From assembly GCF_030160075.1 (NCBI RefSeq), contig NZ_BSNQ01000003.1, forward strand, positions 1,298,094 through 1,362,093: 64,000 nucleotides of DNA. Reading direction: 5' to 3'. Both the position numbers and the translations under genes were made by a program. The notes beneath the pieces are model-generated. The model did no database searches. It had not been told where the DNA came from and was given only the letters and a program-made list of their open reading frames with translations. The stretch is from Dyella lipolytica (GTDB lineage Bacteria > Pseudomonadota > Gammaproteobacteria > Xanthomonadales > Rhodanobacteraceae). This document shows, piece after piece, positions 47,307 to 56,585 of this stretch. Numbering within the stretch: position 1 is the stretch's first letter; the number at the start of each line of letters is the position of its first letter.

Positions 47307-49037
47307 ATGAGCATCCGTAATGTCGCCGATGTGCTAATTGAAACACTGGCCCAGGCCAACGTGAAACGTATCCACGGCTTGGTCGGCGATAGCCTCAACG
47401 GCATCACCGAATCGCTGCGCCAGCACAAGGACATGCAGTGGGTGCACTACCGCCACGAGGAATCCGCCGCCTTTGCAGCCTGTGCGGAATCCCAACTCAC
47501 AGGGGAACTGGCGGTATGCGCCGGATCATGCGGCCCAGGCAACTTGCACTTGATCAACGGCCTGTACGACGCGCAGCGTTCGCGCACGCCGGTGCTGGCG
47601 ATTGCCGCGCATATTCCTTCCGCTGAAATCGGTAGCGGGTATTTTCAGGAAACGCATCCGCAAAATCTGTTTCAGGAATGCAGTCATTACTGCGAGCTCA
47701 TCAGCAGCCCTGCGCAGATTCACCGCGCTGCGGCCACGGCCATCCGTACAGCGATTGGCCAACGCGGTGTCGCGGTACTTGTCATTCCCGGTGATGTTGC
47801 GCTGTCCGAAGCCAGCGGCCCAGTTATCGCAAGCGAAGGATTGTTGCCGCTATCGCCGCGTGTGACGCCGCCGGAAGCGCAGCTGGATCGACTGGCTGCA
47901 TTACTCGGCAGTGGCCGCAAGGTCACCCTGTTCTGTGGCCGCGGTTGCGCGGGTGCTCACGATGCGGTGATTCGTCTCGCCGACACGCTGAAGGCGCCGG
48001 TGGTGCACGCGCTCGGTGGCAAAGAACACGTTGAATGGGATAACCCCTACGACGTGGGCATGACCGGCCTGATCGGCTTCAGCTCCGGCTACGAAGCCAT
48101 GATGAACTGCGACACCTTGTTGCTGCTCGGCACCGATTTTCCGTATCGGCAATTTTTCCCCGACGACGCGAAGATTTGCCAGATCGACTTGCGCGCGGAA
48201 AATCTTGGACGACGCTGCCGCCTGGATCTTGGCTTGGTCGGCGACGTCGGCGCCAGCATCGAAGCGCTGTTGCCGCGACTGAAAACGGCGACCGACGATG
48301 CACATCTCAAAAACAGCCTTGCCAACTATAAAAAGGCGCGCGAAGGACTCAACGATCTCGCCGTCGGCAAGGCCGGAAGCAAACCGATTCATCCGCAATA
48401 CGTCGCCAAAGTGGTTAGCGATGTCGCCAGCGACGATGCGGTGTTCACCTGCGATGTAGGTACACCCACGATCTGGGCCGCTCGCTATCTGCAAATGAAT
48501 GGTCGGCGGCGTCTGCTCGGTTCGTTCGTACACGGCTCGATGGCCAATGCGATGCCGCAGGCGATCGGTGCGCAGACGGCTTTTCCAAAGCGGCAGATCG
48601 TCAGTCTTTCCGGCGACGGCGGTTTTTCGATGTTGATGGGCGATCTACTGACACTGGTACAGCATCAGCTGCCGGTGAAGATCGTGGTTTTCAATAACGG
48701 CACGCTCGGCTTTGTGGAACTGGAAATGAAGGCATCCGGCTTTTTGCCGACCGGCGTGACGCTGGACAACCCGGACTTCTCTGCACTGGCGCGTGCTGCC
48801 GGCATCTACGGCGTGCGCGTAGAAGATCCGGGCGAATTGGAAAAGGCTTTGCGCGATGCCTTTGCGCACAACGGGCCGGCTCTTATCGATGTGGTAACCA
48901 ATCGGCAGGAGCTATCGATGCCGCCGAAGATTCAGTTGGAGCAGATGAAGGGCTTCAGTCTGTGGGCGCTGCGCACTGTAATGAATGGTCGCGGCGACGA
49001 ATTGATCGAGCTGGCGCGTAGCAATCTCCGCCGCTGA
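47307..49037 (+). CDS. poxB: Pyruvate oxidase / pyruvate dehydrogenase (quinone)
   Basis: PoxB decarboxylates pyruvate to acetate and CO2 with ThDP and FAD and feeds electrons to the quinone pool. It has 576 residues. The ThDP-activating Glu is in [15 protein letters not shown] near residue 50, the FAD domain covers about 190-340, and the ThDP-Mg motif is [11 protein letters not shown] through VVFNNGTLG near 435-470. AGGAG lies 7 bases before the ATG. The C-terminal peptide that binds membranes in Escherichia coli PoxB is only partly recognisable ([19 protein letters not shown]). The gene stands alone. Confidence 0.93.
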   Translation: MSIRNVADVLIETLAQANVKRIHGLVGDSLNGITESLRQHKDMQWVHYRHEESAAFAACAESQLTGELAVCAGSCGPGNLHLINGLYDAQRSRTPVLAIAAHIPSAEIGSGYFQETHPQNLFQECSHYCELISSPAQIHRAAATAIRTAIGQRGVAVLVIPGDVALSEASGPVIASEGLLPLSPRVTPPEAQLDRLAALLGSGRKVTLFCGRGCAGAHDAVIRLADTLKAPVVHALGGKEHVEWDNPYDVGMTGLIGFSSGYEAMMNCDTLLLLGTDFPYRQFFPDDAKICQIDLRAENLGRRCRLDLGLVGDVGASIEALLPRLKTATDDAHLKNSLANYKKAREGLNDLAVGKAGSKPIHPQYVAKVVSDVASDDAVFTCDVGTPTIWAARYLQMNGRRRLLGSFVHGSMANAMPQAIGAQTAFPKRQIVSLSGDGGFSMLMGDLLTLVQHQLPVKIVVFNNGTLGFVELEMKASGFLPTGVTLDNPDFSALARAAGIYGVRVEDPGELEKALRDAFAHNGPALIDVVTNRQELSMPPKIQLEQMKGFSLWALRTVMNGRGDELIELARSNLRR

Positions 49038-49046
49038 ATTGAGCCG

Positions 49047-49076
49047 ACTCCTCCCCTTGCTTGCAGGGGGAGGAGT
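49047..49076 (+). repeat. Palindromic intergenic repeat, copy 5
   Basis: ACTCCTCCCC/GGGGAGGAGT is a 10-bp stem with a 10-base loop between convergent poxB and murJ. Confidence 0.6.
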
Positions 49077-49092
49077 ACGAGCATTCCATCGA

Positions 49093-50673
49093 TCAACCGA
49101 TGCCTATGCGTCGCGTCAGCTTTCCTATCAACTCCACGCACATCTTGATGCGCATGAGGTAAGTGATAGCGAAGTAGTCGAGACCATAGATAGAAAGCAC
49201 GACCAGCGCGGTGACGATGGGCCCTTGGTTGGGCATGATGCGCTCGACAACACATGCAATTAGCGCCGCCAGACTCGCCGCTGCCCACAGCTTGAGCATC
49301 ATCGACAACGAGACGCCAGTGGGGCCGAGTTTCATATTCATTTTTCGGCGCAGCAGATGAAACTCGATCCAACCCGCCACACCAGCCGACGCAGTAAGGC
49401 CTACAGCCCCCCATTGCAGCGGAATACCCAACATTCTGGGCAGCAACAAAGCGCTCGCCAAGCCCAGCACGGCGGTAAACGCGAGCCTCACCAGTGCATA
49501 ACGCAGGGGCGTGCGCGTATCGCGCATGGCGTAATACGTGGACGCGTAGAGACGTCCAAAGGTTGATGCCAGCAAGCCGACGCCCGAACCCGCAAGGATG
49601 GCCCACACGTAGTACGAATCCTTGCGGGTGAACGCACCGGATTGATAAAGCGCGGCGACGACGATGTTACCCAGCGCGAAGAACGCCATCGCGGAAGGCA
49701 CGATGAAAAACGCAATGCGTTCCAGGCCGTTATTCAAACGCGCTGACAGCTTCGCCGCCACATCGGCATCGACGTCGTCACCGGCCATGCGGGAAAGTGT
49801 CGGCAATTCGGAGGCCGAGATCGCCATGCCGAACAAGCTCACCGGCAGCAGGTTGATGGATGATGCCGTCGTCATGCCGGCAATAGCGCCGCTGCCCAGC
49901 AAGGTGGAAATGGCCTGATCCACGAAGGCGCTGATCTGCACCACCCCACGCCCGATGGCCACGCCGAGAAAACTGCCGCCGACTTGCTGCACGTGCATGC
50001 TGCGCAAATCGAGTCGCAAACGCATGCCGGGTACCAGCTTCAACACCGGCCCCAGCTGCACGAGAAACTGCAGCAGGCAGCCGAGCACCGTGCCCCATGC
50101 CAGATACACGATCAAGCGATTGGCATCGAGATGACGAAAGACCAGCATGGTCAGAATCATCGAAAGATTCCAGACCACCGGCGCAGCGTATGAGAGAAAG
50201 AATTTGTGATGGCTGTTGAGAATGCCTAAGCACCACGCCGACCACACCAGGATGCCGGTGCCCGGAAAAAGAATCCGAACGATCAGAATGGTCAGCTCGC
50301 GTTTTTCGCCGGTGTAGCCTGGCGCGATCAGCCAGATGAGATAAGGCGTGGCCAGCACGCCCAAGGCGACGATCACCGAGATGAGTAAGGCGAGAACCGC
50401 GGCGATCGCACCAGCGAGACGATCGGCTTCCTCTTGCTTGTTCTGCGCCAGCAGGCGGGCGTAGACGGGAATGAAGGATGCCGAGAGGACGCCTTCTCCG
50501 AACAGGTTCTGCAGAAAGTTCGGTACGCGCAACGCAGCGCTGAAGATGTCGGCGGCGTCGGAAAGGCCGAAATAATGCGAAAACACGCGCTGCCGCACCA
50601 GCCCGAACAGACGACTGCACAGGATGCCCGCCCCTACCAGGAGCGCATGTCCGCGGCCTGCCTCTTTCGTCAT
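49093..50673 (-). CDS. murJ: Lipid II flippase MurJ
   Basis: MurJ moves lipid II across the inner membrane in peptidoglycan assembly. It has 526 residues and about 14 membrane segments, of the MOP exporter fold. FGLVRQRVFSHYFG near residue 23 and PNFLQNLFGEGVLSASFIPVYA near 50 are diagnostic. The start at 50673 (MTKEAGRGHALLVGAG) begins at the conserved N-terminus; an in-frame start at 50721 would add 16 residues overlapping a palindromic repeat. It is monocistronic in this view. Confidence 0.95.
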   Translation of the reverse strand: MTKEAGRGHALLVGAGILCSRLFGLVRQRVFSHYFGLSDAADIFSAALRVPNFLQNLFGEGVLSASFIPVYARLLAQNKQEEADRLAGAIAAVLALLISVIVALGVLATPYLIWLIAPGYTGEKRELTILIVRILFPGTGILVWSAWCLGILNSHHKFFLSYAAPVVWNLSMILTMLVFRHLDANRLIVYLAWGTVLGCLLQFLVQLGPVLKLVPGMRLRLDLRSMHVQQVGGSFLGVAIGRGVVQISAFVDQAISTLLGSGAIAGMTTASSINLLPVSLFGMAISASELPTLSRMAGDDVDADVAAKLSARLNNGLERIAFFIVPSAMAFFALGNIVVAALYQSGAFTRKDSYYVWAILAGSGVGLLASTFGRLYASTYYAMRDTRTPLRYALVRLAFTAVLGLASALLLPRMLGIPLQWGAVGLTASAGVAGWIEFHLLRRKMNMKLGPTGVSLSMMLKLWAAASLAALIACVVERIMPNQGPIVTALVVLSIYGLDYFAITYLMRIKMCVELIGKLTRRIGIG

Positions 50674-50720
50674 ACCCACCCGCACCGTTGGAAAAACGGC
50701 AAGCCTATCATCTGCAGACA

Positions 50721-50757
50721 TCCTGCCCCTTCTCCCCCTTGGGGAGAGGAGCAGACG
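50721..50757. repeat. Palindromic intergenic repeat, copy 6 (upstream of murJ)
   Basis: TCTCCCC-CTT-GGGGAGA is a 7-bp stem extended by outer CTGC/GCAG pairs. It lies between the small membrane protein gene and murJ. Confidence 0.55.
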
Positions 50758-50762
50758 CGGCG

Positions 50763-51056
50763 CTATTTATCGACCACGATGTAATGCCGCTCCCCGCGCT
50801 GCGGGTCGAAGTACACGGCGGTGAGTTCGCCACTGCCGGGATCGACGAAACGCTCGCCGGTATCCTTCCAGCCCGGATCAGGCCCTGTGCGCAACAGCGG
50901 CTTGTAGCGCCAGCGTTCGATCGCCAGCCCTACGACCAGCAGCAGGCCCCCGAACAACAGTTGCGGCAACAGCACGACAAACACGCCGGTCAACGCGGCG
51001 ATGCAGGCACCGAGCAGGAACAAGCCGCCCAGCGCATATAAAACGATCGGCAACAT
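50763..51056 (-). CDS. Small conserved membrane protein next to ybjQ
   Basis: The 97-residue protein has two membrane helices (about residues 5-24 and 26-46) and a soluble C-terminus with GPDPGWKDTGERFVDPGSG and RGERHYIVVDK. ATG at 51056 was chosen; a TTG at 51062 is possible. It starts 12 bp after the ybjQ stop (6 bp from the TTG), so the two share a transcript. The role is unknown. Confidence 0.7.
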   Translation of the reverse strand: MLPIVLYALGGLFLLGACIAALTGVFVVLLPQLLFGGLLLVVGLAIERWRYKPLLRTGPDPGWKDTGERFVDPGSGELTAVYFDPQRGERHYIVVDK

Positions 51057-51068
51057 GCGCAATGCCGC

Positions 51069-51392
51069 TCAGGTCGGCGGATCGAGCACCACGGCGGTGC
51101 CGTAGGCCACGATCTCGCTCATGGTCTGGCCGATCTCGGCCGAGTCGAAGCGCATCATCACCACGGCATTGGCACCCATCGCCTTGGCGTTGGAGACCAG
51201 CCGGTCCAGCGCATGGCGGCGCGCCTCTTCCAGCATTTGCGTGTATTCGTGGATCTCCCCGCCCACCAAAGAGCGAAGCCCGGCCATCATGTTGCCGCCG
51301 ATGCCACGGCTGCGCACCACGACGCCAAACACTTGACCCTTGACCTGGACCACCTGGTGGCCTGGAACGTTCTCGGTCGTCACAACCAGCAT
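51069..51392 (-). CDS. ybjQ: YbjQ/UPF0145 family protein
   Basis: The 107-residue protein belongs to the YbjQ (UPF0145, heavy-metal-binding DUF74) family: TTENVPGHQVVQVKGQVFGVVVRS, GEIHEYTQMLEEAR and AMGANAVVMMRFD. Members form pentamers and have unclear function. A strong ribosome site (GGAGGG, 5 bases upstream) supports the start. It is the first gene of a two-gene unit with the small membrane protein. Confidence 0.92.
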   Translation of the reverse strand: MLVVTTENVPGHQVVQVKGQVFGVVVRSRGIGGNMMAGLRSLVGGEIHEYTQMLEEARRHALDRLVSNAKAMGANAVVMMRFDSAEIGQTMSEIVAYGTAVVLDPPT

Positions 51393-51539
51393 AGCTCTCC
51401 CTCCTTTTCCTTAAGAAATCGCCCCTGAGGCGAAGATACCCTCCGCACATCGTTATCACCAGCTTTCGGCAGATACGCGGCCCGCGGGCACTATGGCACC
51501 ATCGGGCGGTCTATCGTCGTCCCCTCTAGGAATTCAAGC

Positions 51540-54251
51540 ATGATCTCAAGCCGCCCTCTCAGAACATTGGCATGGAGCGTAATGTTGGGCATGGGTCTGT
51601 TGGCTGCCGGCGTTCCCGCCCGCGCCGATGCGCCCAGCGCCGTAGTCGCCGCCACCGACGGCAAGGTGTTGCGCGCCACGCTGGACAACGGCTTGCGCGT
51701 GGTGATCGTGCGCGAAACGCTTTCGCCCATGGTCACCACCCAGATCACCTATCTGGCCGGCGGTTATCAGACACCGGATGGATTTCCGGGCACGGCGCAC
51801 GCGCTGGAACACATGATGTTCCGCGACAGCCAGGGCATGACCGGTTCCCAGCTCAATGAAATGACCGGCAAGATGGGCGCCGACAACAACGCTTTCACCA
51901 CCAACGATGCCACGCAGTACTACTTTGTGGCGCCGTCGAATTATCTCGATATCCTGCTGCATATCGAATCGACGCGCATGGAAGGCGCGCTGCTTACCCA
52001 AAAAGACTGGGACCGCGAACGCGGTGCGATCGAGCAGGAGGTTTCGCGCGATATCTCCGATCCCTCCTTCCTCGCTTTCCAGAAAGCGGAGCGCGTTCTT
52101 TATGCAGGCACCGGTTATGCCGAGGATCCGCTGGGTACGCGTCCGTCGTTCGACAAGACCACATCCGAGCATCTGCAGTCGTTTTACAAGGACTGGTATG
52201 CCCCGAACAACGCATTGCTGGTGATCGTGGGCGATGTCGATCCCCAACAGACACTGACCAAGGTGCGGCAGCTGTTCGGCGCTATTCCGAAGCGCACACT
52301 GCCGGCATCCGTGCCGGTTCAACTGCAAGCCGTGAAATCCCAGACGATCGCGGCTACGACGCCCCAAGGCACCGGTTCCGTACAATTTTTGTATCGCATG
52401 CCGGGCATGATGGACAAGGACAATGCTGCCGCGCAGGTATTGCTGGATGTGCTCAATAACGCACGCAGCTCGCTGTCCGGCCTCGCCGTGCAGGGCAAGG
52501 TACTGAGTGCCGACGCGCAATTGCAGCCCTTCAGCCGCGGCGGTATCGGCATGATCGAAGTGGGTTTCCCCAAGGGCGGCGATGCAACCAAGGCGCAGGC
52601 CGACCTCGAAGGCGTGATCGCCGACTTGCTGAAGAACGGTGCGCCGGCCGATCTGGTCGAGGCGTCGAAGCGCTCCGAGATCGCCCAGGCCGAATTCAAC
52701 AAAAACAGCGCGGTAACGCTCGCCAGCGCCTGGTCGCAGGCCATTGCGTGGATGGGTCTGAGTTCGCCGGAAGAAGCGGAGGAGCAAATTCGCAACGTGA
52801 CCGTGGACGATGTGGATCGCGTGGCACGCGAGTACCTCAAGCCGGACGCGCGCGTGACGGTCGTGCTCACTTCCGACAACAACGGCCAGCGTCCGCCGGA
52901 TAGCGCAGGGTTCGGCGGTTCGGAATCGTTTGCCGGCAATGACAAGCTCAATGCGCCGCTGCCGTCATGGGCAGCCGAGAAGCTGAGCAAACTGGAGATG
53001 CCGCGCTGGACGTTGGCGCCGGTGCAAATGACGCTGAACAACGGCATACATCTGATTGTGCAGCCGGAAAACATCAGCAAGACCGTCACGGTGCTCGGCC
53101 ACATCGACAACAATCCGAAGCTGCATGAGCCGGCTGGACAGGAAGGTGCGGCGCGCCTGCTGGACACGTTGTTCGATTACGGCTCGACCACGCTAGACCG
53201 CGATGCTTTCCACAAGGCACTCGACGATATTTCCGCCAATGAAAACGGTGGCACCGATTTCGGCGTAGCCGCGCTCAGCAACCAGTTCGATCGCGCCATG
53301 CAATTGCTGGCGGACAACGAACTGCACCCCGCTCTGCCTCAGCAAGGTTTCACTGTGCAACAGGACACGCTGGCACGCAGCCTGGCGGGCGAAATGCAGT
53401 CGCCGCAATACAAGATGAGGAAGGCTTTGATGGCGGGTCTATTGCCCGCAGGCGACCCGGATCTGCGCCTTGCCACACCCGACACCATCCATGCGCTGAC
53501 TTTGCAAAACCTCAAGGATTACTACGCAAAAACCTATCGCCCCGACCTCACCACCATCGTAGTGGTCGGAGATATAGCGCCCGACGTGGCCAAGGCCACA
53601 GTGGAGCGCTATTTCGGGGCATGGAAAGCCGAGGGCCCGAAGCCCGACGTCATTTCGAAGCCCGTGGCGGTGAATCCCGCCGGTTACACGGTGGTCGAGA
53701 ATTCCTATGCCTCCCAAGACCAGGTACTGATGGGCCAGATGCTTGACCTCAACATGCACAACCCGGATCGCTATGCCCTACAGTTGGGCAATAACGTGCT
53801 GGGCGGCAATGGTTTCGCCTCGCGCTTGATGACGGATATCCGCGTGAAGCATGGCTATGCCTACGGCGCGGGTTCGGGCATACGCTTCGATCGTTCACGC
53901 TCGATCTTCTTCGTGCAGTACGGCAGCGATCCGGACAAGGTCGGGCCCGTCGATGGACTGGTACGGCAGAACCTTATCGATATGCAGAACACGCCGATCA
54001 AAGAAGATGAGCTGACCAATGCGCGTCAATACGAGATCCGCTCCATTCCGGTAGGAGTGGCCAGCATCAACAACATCGCGCGTTCGTTGCTGACCTGGGC
54101 ATGGCACGATGAACCGCTTGATCAGCCGATGGTTGCCGCCAAGCACTATCTGGCACTGACGCCGGCGCAGGTGCAGGCGGCGTTCAAGAAGTACCTGAAG
54201 CCGGGGAACCTGACGCAAGTGGTGCAAGGGCCCGCACCAACCAAGCACTAA
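51540..54251 (+). CDS. M16 family zinc metallopeptidase, periplasmic
   Basis: The 903-residue insulinase-type peptidase has a signal peptide (about 1-30, ending ARA). The inverted zinc motif is His87-X-X-Glu90-His91 (HALEH), and the distal ligand is Glu167 in RGAIEQEVSR. The typical double-barrel layout is present: an active N-terminal half (to about residue 460) and an inactive C-terminal half that starts GIHLIVQPEN. In the periplasm it would degrade small peptides. It stands alone and is followed by a strong terminator. Confidence 0.92.
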   Translation: MISSRPLRTLAWSVMLGMGLLAAGVPARADAPSAVVAATDGKVLRATLDNGLRVVIVRETLSPMVTTQITYLAGGYQTPDGFPGTAHALEHMMFRDSQGMTGSQLNEMTGKMGADNNAFTTNDATQYYFVAPSNYLDILLHIESTRMEGALLTQKDWDRERGAIEQEVSRDISDPSFLAFQKAERVLYAGTGYAEDPLGTRPSFDKTTSEHLQSFYKDWYAPNNALLVIVGDVDPQQTLTKVRQLFGAIPKRTLPASVPVQLQAVKSQTIAATTPQGTGSVQFLYRMPGMMDKDNAAAQVLLDVLNNARSSLSGLAVQGKVLSADAQLQPFSRGGIGMIEVGFPKGGDATKAQADLEGVIADLLKNGAPADLVEASKRSEIAQAEFNKNSAVTLASAWSQAIAWMGLSSPEEAEEQIRNVTVDDVDRVAREYLKPDARVTVVLTSDNNGQRPPDSAGFGGSESFAGNDKLNAPLPSWAAEKLSKLEMPRWTLAPVQMTLNNGIHLIVQPENISKTVTVLGHIDNNPKLHEPAGQEGAARLLDTLFDYGSTTLDRDAFHKALDDISANENGGTDFGVAALSNQFDRAMQLLADNELHPALPQQGFTVQQDTLARSLAGEMQSPQYKMRKALMAGLLPAGDPDLRLATPDTIHALTLQNLKDYYAKTYRPDLTTIVVVGDIAPDVAKATVERYFGAWKAEGPKPDVISKPVAVNPAGYTVVENSYASQDQVLMGQMLDLNMHNPDRYALQLGNNVLGGNGFASRLMTDIRVKHGYAYGAGSGIRFDRSRSIFFVQYGSDPDKVGPVDGLVRQNLIDMQNTPIKEDELTNARQYEIRSIPVGVASINNIARSLLTWAWHDEPLDQPMVAAKHYLALTPAQVQAAFKKYLKPGNLTQVVQGPAPTKH

Positions 54252-54259
54252 GCGAACGC

Positions 54260-54287
54260 AAAACGGCCCGCTGATGCGGGCCGTTTT
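54260..54287 (+). terminator. Intrinsic terminator after the M16 peptidase gene
   Basis: AAAACGGCCCGC-TGAT-GCGGGCCGTTTT is a 12-bp stem with a T-run. The upstream A-run lets it work for the convergent transporter gene as well. Confidence 0.9.
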
Positions 54288-54333
54288 TTGCTCGTCGTTC
54301 CAGTACAAACCGGAATAACGTAGAGCCGGCGGG

Positions 54334-55566
54334 CTATTTTGCGGCGAGCTTCATCCGCTCCAGATTCGGCAAAAATACGGCCAATACGCCAATCAAGGGC
54401 AAATACGCACACAGCGAGTACACGTAATCGATGCCATGCGCATCGGCCACGCGCCCCAATACCGCCGCGCCAATACCGCCCATACCGAATGCAAAACCAA
54501 AGAACAAACCGGAAATCATGCCCACACGCCCCGGAATCAATTCCTGCGCATAAACCAGGATCGCCGAGAAGGCCGAAGACAGAATCAGCCCGATCACTAC
54601 CGTCAACACACCGGTCCACCACAGATCGGCATGCGGCAATGCCAGCGTGAACGGCGCCACACCCAGGATCGATACCCAGATCACCCACTTGCGCCCCACC
54701 CTGTCACCGATCGGACCGCCGATCAGCGAACCCGCCGCCACCGCGAACAGGAACACGAACAAGTGCATCTGCGCGTTCTGCACCGACACACCGAAGGTGT
54801 GGATCAGATAGAAGGTGAAATAGCTGCTGATGCTTGCCAAATAGAAATACTTGGAGAAGATCAGCAAGCCAAGAATCAGTAGCGACATGATGACCTTGTT
54901 GCGACTCAACGCCTCGCCGGCCACATGGCGCACTACCGCATTGCGCGCGACATGATGCAGCCGATACCAGCGTCCCACCTGCAACAGCACGACCATCGCC
55001 AGCAACGCGGCAAGCGAGAACCAGGCGACACTACCGCGCCCGTGCGGCACGATGATCCACGCAGCAAGCAGCGGCCCAAGCGAGGCGCCCGTGTTGCCAC
55101 CTACCTGGAACAAGGATTGCGCCAATCCATGCTGTCCACCCGACGCCAGCCGCGCCACACGCGATGACTCGGGATGGAACACCGACGAGCCGGTACCGAC
55201 CAATGCGGCAGCAACGAGCAGCACGGCAAAATTCGGTGCCGTAGCGAGCAACAGCAAACCGCAAAGCGTGAAACCCATGCCCACCGGCAAGGAATAAGGC
55301 ATCGGCTTGCGGTCGGTGACCATGCCCACCAGCGGCTGGAGCAGCGACGCGGTCACCTGATACGTCAGGGTGATCAGGCCGACCTGCTCGAAACTGAGAT
55401 GAAAACCGCTTTTGAGGATCGGATAGATCGCCAGGATCAGCGACTGGATCATGTCGTTGAGCAGGTGCGAAAAGCTGATCGCACCAAGAATGGCGTAATC
55501 CGTGCGGTGCGCGGGCGAGGCTTGCGCGGTCGAAGGCAAAGAAACCGATTCGGCGGAGTTCTGCAT
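54334..55566 (-). CDS. fsr: Fosmidomycin-resistance-type MFS transporter
   Basis: The 410-residue protein has 12 predicted membrane segments and matches the Fsr exporter group: LGAISFSHLLNDMIQSLILAIYPI near residue 25, and VGMVTDRKP in the loop between helices 2 and 3. GSSVFHPESSRVARLASGG is diagnostic for Fsr, as is GMISGLFFGFAFGMGG. The ATG at 55566 was chosen because the longer frame (55647) only adds a low-complexity, non-homologous segment. It is divergent from an AraC-type regulator 119 bp away. The natural substrate is unknown. Confidence 0.9.
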   Translation of the reverse strand: MQNSAESVSLPSTAQASPAHRTDYAILGAISFSHLLNDMIQSLILAIYPILKSGFHLSFEQVGLITLTYQVTASLLQPLVGMVTDRKPMPYSLPVGMGFTLCGLLLLATAPNFAVLLVAAALVGTGSSVFHPESSRVARLASGGQHGLAQSLFQVGGNTGASLGPLLAAWIIVPHGRGSVAWFSLAALLAMVVLLQVGRWYRLHHVARNAVVRHVAGEALSRNKVIMSLLILGLLIFSKYFYLASISSYFTFYLIHTFGVSVQNAQMHLFVFLFAVAAGSLIGGPIGDRVGRKWVIWVSILGVAPFTLALPHADLWWTGVLTVVIGLILSSAFSAILVYAQELIPGRVGMISGLFFGFAFGMGGIGAAVLGRVADAHGIDYVYSLCAYLPLIGVLAVFLPNLERMKLAAK

Positions 55567-55649
55567 GGTCTTTTCTTGGGATGGGGAATGCGCGCGAGAT
55601 TGCGTCGCCGCGACTACCACCATAAAGTAGCTCGTAACGGCCTGCATAC

Positions 55650-55684
55650 ACTATTGGGTCAACTTATGTCGAATTCGGGCCAAT
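55650..55684. promoter_or_regulatory. Possible operator between fsr and its AraC-type regulator
   Basis: ATTGGG-N about 20-CCAAT forms an imperfect inverted repeat (ATTGG and CCAAT) just before the regulator start, in the only space shared by both divergent genes. Confidence 0.25.
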
Positions 55685-55685
55685 C

Positions 55686-56477
55686 GTGAGAAATACTCGG
55701 GTCATCGCCTACGAAGACACCCCACGCGACGTCGTCGCCACTGGCAACGACTATTCCGCGGGCATGGTGCTGCCCAGCCACACGCACAAGCGCGGGCAAT
55801 GCCTTTACGCCATCGCCGGCGTGCTGACCGTGACCACCACTCAGGGCAGCTGGGTGGTGCCGCCGAGGCGGGCACTGTGGATTCCCGCCGGCGTCGCCCA
55901 CGTTGTGTATATGGGTGGCCCCACGAGCACACGTAGCGCATTCATCCAGAGTGACGCGGCAGCAAAAGCCGGTCTGCCGGAACATTGCACCGTCATCAGT
56001 GTTTCACCGTTGCTGCATGCGCTCTTGTCGGAAGCCGTGGATCTCCCCGCTGAATACACCTTGGGCAGCCGCGACGATGACTTGATGCGCCTGCTGGTGA
56101 ATGAAGTCGCAGGGATGCCCACCCTGCCCTTGAACACACCGTTGCCCCAGGATCCACGCCTCGCCAGGCTGTGTCGTGCACTGATCCAGTCACCTTCGCT
56201 GGAAATCGATATCGATGCGATGGCGCACAAAGCCGATATGAGCCGACGCAGTTTTACTCGTCTATTCCGACAGCAAACAGGCATGAGTTTCAGTGCCTGG
56301 CGCCAGCAGGCTTGTCTGCTCGCCGCACTAGCCCGATTGGGGCGCGGGCAATCGGTGACACATGTCGCGATTGAGCTTGGCTACAGCAGCACCAGCGCAT
56401 TCACTGCCGCATTTCGGCGTACGCTCGGCGCTGCACCCAGCCAATATCTAGTTTCCGATGCGGTAGATAGGTCATGA
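55686..56477 (+). CDS. AraC family regulator with N-terminal cupin
   Basis: The 263-residue protein has an N-terminal RmlC-like cupin (LPSHTHKRGQCLYAIAGVLTV, with His residues that may bind a metal or a small ligand) and a C-terminal AraC HTH pair (MAHKADMSRRSFTRLFRQQTG near residue 180, and VAIELGYSSTSAFTAAFRRTLG near 225). The start is the GTG at 55686. It lies back-to-back with the Fsr transporter, so it is probably its local regulator. Confidence 0.9.
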   Translation: MRNTRVIAYEDTPRDVVATGNDYSAGMVLPSHTHKRGQCLYAIAGVLTVTTTQGSWVVPPRRALWIPAGVAHVVYMGGPTSTRSAFIQSDAAAKAGLPEHCTVISVSPLLHALLSEAVDLPAEYTLGSRDDDLMRLLVNEVAGMPTLPLNTPLPQDPRLARLCRALIQSPSLEIDIDAMAHKADMSRRSFTRLFRQQTGMSFSAWRQQACLLAALARLGRGQSVTHVAIELGYSSTSAFTAAFRRTLGAAPSQYLVSDAVDRS

Positions 56478-56481
56478 TGCC

Positions 56482-56503
56482 GTGTCACACCTGTGTCAAC
56501 GCC
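56482..56503 (+). promoter_or_regulatory. Candidate Pho box upstream of ppk
   Basis: GTGTCAC-ACCT-GTGTCAA-CGCC shows two TGTCA cores exactly 11 bp apart (5 of 7 matches each). A third TGTCA lies two turns downstream at 56515. It lies about 83 bp before ppk. Confidence 0.45.
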
Positions 56504-56585
56504 CTGCCGCAGGATGTCAACGCAGTGACGCACCCCGACGGGTGCGACGTCGCCACCCACTGCCAGTCGCCCGGATGGTGCACCG

